A stretch of 6,619 nt of DNA from an uncultured Planctomycetaceae bacterium (GTDB taxonomy: Bacteria > Planctomycetota > Planctomycetia > Pirellulales > UBA1268): positions 1 through 6,619 of the forward strand of contig CALAZQ010000022.1 of NCBI GenBank assembly GCA_937926325.1, given 5' to 3'. The translations under genes were made by a program, and so were the position numbers. Below the pieces are notes generated by a model. That model did no database searches. It was not told the origin of the DNA and saw only the letters and a list, made by a program, of their open reading frames with translations. Every line of letters starts with the position of its first letter. The stretch's first letter is position 1. This document shows positions 5,350 through 6,619 of the stretch, piece after piece.

Positions 5350-6420
5350 TCAGGCAGCCCGCCAGGTGGTGTCACGACGATCGCCGGCACTGGCCTGCTC
5401 GAGCTCTTCAACCCGCTTGAGCAGCTGCTTGACCTGCTTCCGCATCTCCGGCAGCTTCGTCATCGACGCCAGCTGAAGCTTGCGTTCCTTCAGATCGATG
5501 GCCGGCTCGCCCAGCACCGTCGTCTTGGCCGGCACGTCATTTGAGACACCCGAGCGGGCACCGAGCACCGCCCCGTCGCCGATATGGATGTGATCCCGCA
5601 GGCCGCACTGGCCTGCCATGATCACCCACTCGCCGGTGCTGGTACTGCCGGCGACACCGACCTGCGAGCAGATCATGTTGTGGCTACCGATGCGGCAGTT
5701 GTGGGCAATCATCACGAGGTTGTCGATCTTGGTGCCACTGCCGATGGTGGTCGGGCCGTAGGTTCCCCGGTCGATAGTGGTGCCGGCCCCGACCTCAACC
5801 CGGTCGCCCAGCTCCACCCAGCCGAGCTGGGCGGAGAGTTCCAGCCCATCAGCAGCTGGCTTGTAGCCAAAGCCGTAGGCCCCGAGCACGGCCCCGGCAT
5901 GGATGATGCAGTCGCGGCCGACGACGGTGTCTTCGTAAAGGACGGCATTGGCAAAGATGGTGGTGCCCGGGCCGATCCGGCAGCCGGCGGCCAGCCGTGC
6001 CCCGGCATGGATGGTGACGCCCTCAGCCAGTTCGACGTCGGGGCCGATCACTGCCAGCGGATGGACTTCGACATCACCTGCCAGGCGGGCCGACGGATCG
6101 ACCACCGCCTGCGGGCTGACCCCGTGGCGATGCTGGGAGCGGGCGGGCCGGAAATGCCTGACCACGGTCGCGAACGCCGCGTGAACGTCGGCCACTTCGA
6201 TGGTCGGTCGGTCCTGCGGGCCGGCTCCTTCTGGCACGATCGCCGCGCCAGCCTGGCTCTTGGCAAGGCTCGGCAGCCGGTCGAGGGCATCGACCAGCGT
6301 GATCGCCGCTGGCGTGGCCGTTTCGAGCGTGGCAGCGGCCGCAATCTCGCAGCCGTCCGTGTCGGGCCCGACCAGCCGGCCACTGACGAGTTCGGCGATT
6401 GTGGTAAGTGGAACCGGCAT
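5350..6420 (-). CDS. lpxD: UDP-3-O-acylglucosamine N-acyltransferase LpxD
   Basis: LpxD transfers a hydroxyacyl chain from acyl carrier protein to the 2-amino group of UDP-3-O-acylglucosamine, giving UDP-2,3-diacylglucosamine at the cytoplasmic side of the inner membrane. The 356-residue protein has the LpxD order: an N-terminal uridine-binding domain (about 1-100, starting MPVPLTTIAELV), a left-handed beta-helix of hexapeptide repeats (about 105-305), and a C-terminal helical tail (about 310-345) rich in Lys, Leu and Glu that looks like a coiled coil. Signature residues are GAYGFGY (180-186), TTIDRGT (214-220) and NLVMIAHNC (234-242), in which H240 matches the catalytic His239 of E. coli. 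Length is close to the E. coli 341 residues. The start at 6420 is set by a strong Shine-Dalgarno (GGAGGTG) five bases upstream; an open frame extends further upstream but without plausible protein sequence. It is the first gene of the visible minus-strand unit with lpxI and the methyltransferase. Confidence 0.96.
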   Translation of the reverse strand: MPVPLTTIAELVSGRLVGPDTDGCEIAAAATLETATPAAITLVDALDRLPSLAKSQAGAAIVPEGAGPQDRPTIEVADVHAAFATVVRHFRPARSQHRHGVSPQAVVDPSARLAGDVEVHPLAVIGPDVELAEGVTIHAGARLAAGCRIGPGTTIFANAVLYEDTVVGRDCIIHAGAVLGAYGFGYKPAADGLELSAQLGWVELGDRVEVGAGTTIDRGTYGPTTIGSGTKIDNLVMIAHNCRIGSHNMICSQVGVAGSTSTGEWVIMAGQCGLRDHIHIGDGAVLGARSGVSNDVPAKTTVLGEPAIDLKERKLQLASMTKLPEMRKQVKQLLKRVEELEQASAGDRRDTTWRAA

Positions 6421-6425
6421 GACAA

Positions 6426-6434
6426 CACCTCCCT
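6426..6434 (-). promoter_or_regulatory. Strong Shine-Dalgarno sequence of lpxD
   Basis: On the minus strand AGGGAGGTG ends five bases before the ATG at 6420, a near-complete match to the anti-Shine-Dalgarno. It fixes the lpxD start 54 codons inside a longer open frame and is much stronger than the signals before dxr, ftsH, lpxI and the methyltransferase. Confidence 0.85.
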
Positions 6435-6455
6435 CGGCGCGCGGACGTTTCGCGG

Positions 6456-6481
6456 CCTCCGCCGACCGCGGCGGCGGAAGG
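6456..6481 (-). other. GC-rich stem-loop in the lpxD leader
   Basis: TCCGCCG (6458-6464) pairs with CGGCGGA (6472-6478) around a seven-base loop. After one bulged base (6479), CC (6456-6457) pairs with GG (6480-6481). The stem ends 21 bases upstream of the lpxD ribosome binding site. There is no T-run on either side. The remaining upstream sequence (6482-6619) contains no gene or clear promoter that I can support; in the minus direction one frame closes at a TGA near 6551-6553 after 22 unremarkable codons, which could be the end of an unseen upstream gene or nothing. Confidence 0.3.
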
Positions 6482-6619
6482 TTAGGGAGTTGACGACTGC
6501 CCCGCAAGGCCGGCAGAGACCGAGAAAAAGGCTCAAAATGCCAATCCTGTTCAGCACAAGATGCGCTGCCCTGATTTTGCAACGCTGCTGTCGATTTTCG
6601 TTCTCCCTCTCCCGCTGGG

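Noticed and set aside
6421..6582. Upstream extension of the lpxD frame to 6582
   Set aside because: A strong Shine-Dalgarno sits five bases before the ATG at 6420, the LpxD domain begins right there, and the 54 extra residues are low-quality sequence spanning a GC hairpin.
6538..6619. Possible plus-strand gene start at 6538 reading off the right edge, divergent from lpxD
   Set aside because: Only 27 codons are visible, rich in Arg, Cys and Ser, with just AAGG as a weak ribosome binding site. There is not enough to support a gene.
1..6619. CRISPR arrays, tRNA or rRNA genes, insertion sequences, prophage, toxin-antitoxin or defence genes
   Set aside because: No regularly spaced repeats, tRNA-like cloverleaf, transposase or integrase motifs, or terminal inverted repeats were seen. 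Every sizeable frame with real protein features is a housekeeping, envelope or small hypothetical gene.

Overview
This GC-rich window (roughly two thirds G+C by eye) is ordinary, densely coding bacterial chromosome. It holds seven protein genes and no RNA gene, insertion sequence, phage gene, CRISPR array or other mobile element that I can support. The lipid A genes show a Gram-negative-type cell with an outer membrane. The use of LpxI, an FtsH with an enlarged extracytoplasmic domain, a tiny two-helix membrane protein of a type I associate with planctomycetes, and a methyltransferase with a signal peptide together suggest a member of the Planctomycetota. That assignment is an inference from gene content, not proven by any marker here.

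Layout. Positions 1-438 (minus strand) are the N-terminal third of dxr (MEP isoprenoid pathway), cut by the window edge. Positions 439-611 are a divergent intergenic region with a candidate promoter for ftsH and an 11-bp sequence repeated in tandem exactly over its -35/spacer. Plus-strand genes follow: ftsH (612-2750, membrane AAA+ zinc protease), a 70-residue two-helix membrane protein (2900-3112), and a DCC/DUF393 thiol-disulfide oxidoreductase-like protein (3134-3562). They converge, with a 16-bp gap and a long imperfect hairpin, on a minus-strand cluster that reads, in transcription order, lpxD (6420-5350), lpxI (5322-4387) and a secreted-looking class I SAM methyltransferase (4340-3579). 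Positions 6421-6619 are the leader upstream of lpxD; they hold a strong ribosome binding site and a GC hairpin but no convincing gene.

How the genes work together. LpxD makes UDP-2,3-diacylglucosamine and LpxI cleaves it to lipid X and UMP, so the two adjacent genes encode consecutive lipid A steps. They also share a reading frame and are separated by one TGA and nine codons. FtsH is the broad membrane quality-control protease; in E. coli it also sets the level of LpxC, the committed lipid A enzyme, but a regulatory link here is only a possibility. Dxr is a separate housekeeping enzyme.

I did not find a novel multi-gene system. The points most worth a second look are the in-frame lpxD/lpxI junction, the exported methyltransferase, the tandem repeat in the ftsH promoter, and the stem-loop at the convergent gene ends.
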